Assembly (NCBI GenBank): GCA_050943315.1
Contig: JBMNOY010000074.1
Location: 1 to 7,536, forward strand
Direction: 5' to 3'
DNA from: JBDKUD01 sp050943315
GTDB taxonomy: Bacteria > Bacillota > Syntrophomonadia > Syntrophomonadales > Syntrophomonadaceae
Length of the DNA: 7,536 bases
Below are positions 5,274 through 7,536 of the stretch, piece after piece; the stretch's first letter is position 1, and each line of letters starts with the position of its first letter. Under the pieces are notes generated by a model, which ran no database searches, was not told the DNA's origin, and saw nothing but the letters and a program-made list of their open reading frames with translations. The translations under genes were made by a program, and so were the position numbers.

Positions 5274-7319
5274 ATGGATAAATCATATTTTGACCAGGTA
5301 ATGTACTACATTGGCTCCGGAGGGCTTATGGAAAAAGCTATGCCGGGCTTTGTCAACCGTATGGAACAGGTGCATATGGCCGGGGAAGTATCCCGGGCAC
5401 TAAATGAAGAAATGTTTTTAGCAGCTGAGGTGGGAACTGGCGTAGGCAAGACTTATGCCTACTTGGTGCCGGCCATAATATGGGCGGTTAACCAAAAAGA
5501 AAAGGTGGTTATATCCACCCGCACTAAAGCATTGCAGCAACAATTAACTGAGCGGGACCTGCCCGATCTGCAAACAGTTTTAGAGTTTGAATTTAAGTTT
5601 GCCGAGGCCAAGGGAAGAGAAAACTTTTTATGCTGGAATAAGTACCAGAGAATTATCAGTGGCCGCCAGAAGCTTGATAGCCATGAAGAGCAATTTATTA
5701 CGGCGGTGTTGAGCTGGGCAGAAAGAACCCGCACCGGTGACAACAAGGAATTAGCCATTTCCGGTGATTTAATGGCCCACTGGCCCATCCTGGCCTCTGA
5801 CCGCAGAAGTTGCATGAATACCGAATGCCGTTACCGGGACAAGTGCTTCCGCCTGAAGATGATGAAACGGCTTGAAAAAGCTGATATCATAGTTGTCAAT
5901 AATGCCTTATTGTTGGCGGACATGATAGTTGATAATTCTATTCTGCCCGAATATCATTACCTGGTGCTTGATGAAGCCCATTCCTTCAACCGCGAAGCTT
6001 TCGATAAGCTGTCCAACCGTTTTTCGCTTAATGAGACAGTGGAGTTGTACTACTGGCTGCATAACCAAAAGGGCAGGAGCTATTTATACTATCTTAAAAA
6101 CAGATTTCCTCAATATTCCAGTGAAATCAGCGAAATTAACCACCTGGTAGAGCGCGGGATAGAGCTTACCCAGAATTTTTTCACATCTATTAATCAAGTT
6201 ATAAGCTACCCTGGTGATTTTAGCTTCACACATATAATTGAAAACCGCAGCCGGGATAATAAATGGTATGAAGAGGCTTTTCCGTTATACCAAAACTGGC
6301 GTGATAATAATTATCTATTGATAAAAAAGCTGGAGGATCTATCCCAGGGTTTAACCGGAGAAGAAGAATCCGAGCTTACGTCTGCGCAGACCGCACTGTC
6401 GGACATAGGGGATAAATTGTATTACCTGATGGAAGAAGACATTGGCGGAAGTGATAAGATTGCCTGGATTGAATATATTAAGGGCAAGGCCATCTCTGTT
6501 TGTTCATCAGTTATCAATACCGGTGAACTAATCGATAACCTGCTGTATTCTAAACTTAAAAGCTTAATAATGGTCTCGGCTACGTTAACCGTGGAGGATC
6601 AGTTTAACTATTTTATTGACAGGAATGGGTTATCTTATTACGCTCAAAACGGACGGTTCCTTTTTCTCCTGGAAAAATCACCTTTTGATTATGAAAAGAA
6701 TGCCTGCCTTTATGTGCTCAGCGATATGCCCGACCCGAACACGGAGAAATTTGATGAAGCAGTAAAGCAGACTCTTGATGATATTATTTCATCGCTAGGC
6801 GGGCGCATTATGATACTATTTACCTCTCGCAAGCAGCTTAATGATGTTGCCTCATACCTCAGACCCCGGTGTGAACAGAATAGCTTAAAACTGCTGGTAC
6901 AGGGTGAAGACGGTAGCTTTGGCACCTTGATAAATGAGTTTATCTCATCCCCTAACGCGGTTTTAATGGGGGTGGAGACATTTTGGGAAGGAATCGATCT
7001 AAAAGGGGACGTGTTAAAATGTCTGGTAATAGTTAAGCTCCCGTTCCGGGCTCCCACTGAACCCTATTGCAGTGCCGCCGACAAGTACTGCCGGGCGAAC
7101 CGCCAGAGCAGTTTCATGAATTTTACTCTTCCGGATGCAACCGTACGATTCAAACAGGGGGTGGGAAGGTTAATAAGAAGTGAAGCAGACAGCGGTATTG
7201 TCATTGTACTGGATACCCGGTTAATCAACCGCCCCTATGGGCCAACTATGACGAACAGCATTCCTATCCAAAACATAAAAACAGCTACCAGAGCCAGCCT
7301 TAAGCAACTGCTGAAGTAG
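5274..7319 (+). CDS. dinG: DinG/YoaA-type ATP-dependent Fe-S DNA helicase (XPD-like, no exonuclease domain)
   Basis: This 681-aa superfamily 2 helicase of the XPD/DinG group unwinds damaged or branched DNA, and in related enzymes R-loops, moving 5' to 3'. A Q-motif-like Gln is at about 32. Walker A is GTGVGKT (54-60). Four Fe-S cluster cysteines are C120, C180, C185 and C191 (FLCWNKYQ and CMNTECRYRDKC). The DEAH box is at 233-236, motif III SATLT at 435-439, motif IV near TSRKQL (517-522), then WEGIDLKGD (571-579) and motif VI QGVGRLIRS (628-636). The N-terminal 3'-5' exonuclease domain found in Bacillus and Staphylococcus DinG (about 900 aa) is absent, so the layout is closer to E. coli DinG/YoaA. 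ATG 5274 has AAGGA 8 nt upstream. The region between the DEAH box and motif III (about 240-430) is the Arch/variable part. No SOS box was recognised upstream. Confidence 0.93.
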   Translation: MDKSYFDQVMYYIGSGGLMEKAMPGFVNRMEQVHMAGEVSRALNEEMFLAAEVGTGVGKTYAYLVPAIIWAVNQKEKVVISTRTKALQQQLTERDLPDLQTVLEFEFKFAEAKGRENFLCWNKYQRIISGRQKLDSHEEQFITAVLSWAERTRTGDNKELAISGDLMAHWPILASDRRSCMNTECRYRDKCFRLKMMKRLEKADIIVVNNALLLADMIVDNSILPEYHYLVLDEAHSFNREAFDKLSNRFSLNETVELYYWLHNQKGRSYLYYLKNRFPQYSSEISEINHLVERGIELTQNFFTSINQVISYPGDFSFTHIIENRSRDNKWYEEAFPLYQNWRDNNYLLIKKLEDLSQGLTGEEESELTSAQTALSDIGDKLYYLMEEDIGGSDKIAWIEYIKGKAISVCSSVINTGELIDNLLYSKLKSLIMVSATLTVEDQFNYFIDRNGLSYYAQNGRFLFLLEKSPFDYEKNACLYVLSDMPDPNTEKFDEAVKQTLDDIISSLGGRIMILFTSRKQLNDVASYLRPRCEQNSLKLLVQGEDGSFGTLINEFISSPNAVLMGVETFWEGIDLKGDVLKCLVIVKLPFRAPTEPYCSAADKYCRANRQSSFMNFTLPDATVRFKQGVGRLIRSEADSGIVIVLDTRLINRPYGPTMTNSIPIQNIKTATRASLKQLLK

Positions 7320-7348
7320 ACGGGGACTGATTTTGGAAGCAGAGGGGA

Positions 7349-7371
7349 TGTGACAGGGGGACGAACCGTCC
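7349..7371. repeat. Truncated palindromic intergenic repeat (GGACGAACCGTCC core)
   Basis: TGTGACAGGGG followed by GGACGAACCGTCC (7359-7371) contains a perfect 5-bp stem with an AAC loop. Sequences of the form TGTGACAGGGGACG...CGTCCCCTGTCACA recur in intergenic regions of many Clostridia (recalled, not searched). Only the left half plus the core is present; the expected CCCTGTCACA half is missing and the sequence changes at 7372, where an IS-like end begins. No T-run follows, so it is a weak terminator at best for dinG. Confidence 0.45.
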
Positions 7372-7435
7372 GAGACCGCTGAAAAACGCATAATAAAAAA
7401 TAGCAAAAATACAATTAAATGTCTCTGTAAAAGCA

Positions 7436-7497
7436 ATGAAAAACCCCCTTATGATATAATGAATGTGACGCAAACACCAATCAAAGGGGGTTTTCAT
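7436..7497 (+). promoter_or_regulatory. Transposase promoter inside the loop of an SD-masking inverted repeat
   Basis: Positions 7440-7450 (AAAACCCCCTT) pair perfectly with 7484-7494 (AAGGGGGTTTT), an 11-bp stem. Three more pairs (7436-7438 with 7495-7497) follow across one bulged A. The right arm contains the SD-like AAAGGGGG and the start region. The 33-nt loop holds a perfect TATAAT (7455-7460); the -35 is weak. A transcript initiated near 7467 would lack the left arm and be translatable, while read-through RNA from dinG would hide the SD. This is a known protection strategy of transposase genes (for example IS10); its use here is inferred. Confidence 0.6.
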
Positions 7498-7536
7498 GTG
7501 CTCAGGACGGGTCCCAAGCAACTTAGTTTGTACTCA
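7498..7536 (+). CDS. N-terminus of an IS1182-family transposase (partial)
   Basis: Only 13 codons are inside the window. From GTG 7498 they read (M)LRTGPKQLSLYS, which resembles the opening of IS1182-family DDE transposases, where a KQLSLY-like motif precedes the PKDHFLR segment. AAAGGGGG (7483-7490) lies 7 nt upstream of the GTG. An ATG two bases earlier (7496) opens another frame (MCSGRVPSN), which I do not recognise. The family call rests on few residues plus the terminal-repeat-like sequence at 7372, so it is moderate. The gene continues beyond the right edge. Confidence 0.5.
   Translation, partial: MLRTGPKQLSLYS

Larger units (their letters stand above)
7372..7536 (+). mobile_element. 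Left end of an IS1182-like insertion sequence, cut by the window edge
   Basis: The segment begins GAGACCGCTGAAAAACGC (7372-7389), which resembles the GAGNCNGNTGAAAAACGC-type terminal inverted repeats of IS1182 elements in Firmicutes (recalled, not searched). About 110 bp later a transposase-like reading frame opens at GTG 7498. The intervening DNA is A+T-rich and carries a promoter and an inverted repeat but no other gene. The boundary at 7372 is inferred from the break in the flanking palindromic repeat. The right end is outside the window, so length, intactness and target duplication cannot be seen. Confidence 0.55.

Noticed and set aside
5459..5815. Minus-strand open frame of 118 codons inside dinG
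   Set aside because: It overlaps the Walker A to Fe-S region of the helicase in antisense, with no RBS or family motif; it is a shadow frame.
6710..7057. Minus-strand open frame of 115 codons inside dinG
   Set aside because: It is antisense to helicase motifs IV-V and low in complexity, with no independent support.
7359..7371. Intrinsic terminator for dinG
   Set aside because: The stem is only 5 bp with no following T-run; it looks like the core of a dispersed repeat.
7221..7521. Two minus-strand frames (7221-7436 and 7300-7521) over the dinG end and IS edge
   Set aside because: They overlap each other, the dinG C-terminus and the terminal-repeat-like sequence, and encode no recognisable protein.

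Overview
The window looks like the chromosome of an endospore-forming, low-to-moderate G+C Gram-positive bacterium, probably a Clostridia-class anaerobe of the Peptococcaceae or Syntrophomonadaceae type. The evidence is a SpoIIP sporulation hydrolase, strong AGGAGG/GGGAGG ribosome binding sites, a DUF3343 protein typical of Clostridia, and a short archaeal/Thermotoga-type S-adenosylhomocysteine hydrolase. The genus cannot be fixed from the sequence alone.

Layout. Positions 1-126 hold two copies of an 18-bp repeat and look like the edge of an insertion sequence (possibly IS21-like) that stops 3 bp short of the drug-exporter stop codon. Three minus-strand genes follow, in transcription order: ahcY (3935-2664), a SpoIIP amidase/endopeptidase (2589-1627) and a 14-TM DHA2 MFS exporter with a TTG start (1524-130). 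A divergent intergenic stretch of about 450 bp (3936-4392) carries the ahcY promoter, three tandem 10-bp repeats, a G+C-richer unexplained segment and the promoter of the plus-strand genes. On the plus strand are a PaaI-type hotdog thioesterase (4393-4818), a tightly coupled DUF3343 putative Se/S-carrier protein (4828-5109) and a DinG/YoaA-type Fe-S helicase without an exonuclease domain (5274-7319). The right edge (from about 7372) is the start of an IS1182-like element with the first 13 codons of its transposase.

How the parts work together. AhcY clears S-adenosylhomocysteine in the methyl cycle. SpoIIP remodels septal peptidoglycan during engulfment. The thioesterase and DUF3343 genes form one transcription unit, and dinG has its own putative promoter. 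No obvious multi-gene defence or biosynthetic system is visible.

The most interesting signals are regulatory. At both spoIIP and the IS1182-like transposase, an inverted repeat would sequester the Shine-Dalgarno sequence on read-through transcripts, while a promoter-like sequence is placed so that the gene's own transcript would lack the upstream arm and remain translatable. The 3936-4392 gap also holds tandem decamers that put ATG codons in all three minus-strand frames, two of them forming an ATGA-coupled pair of very small ORFs. No convincing intrinsic terminator (stem plus T-run) was found in the window.
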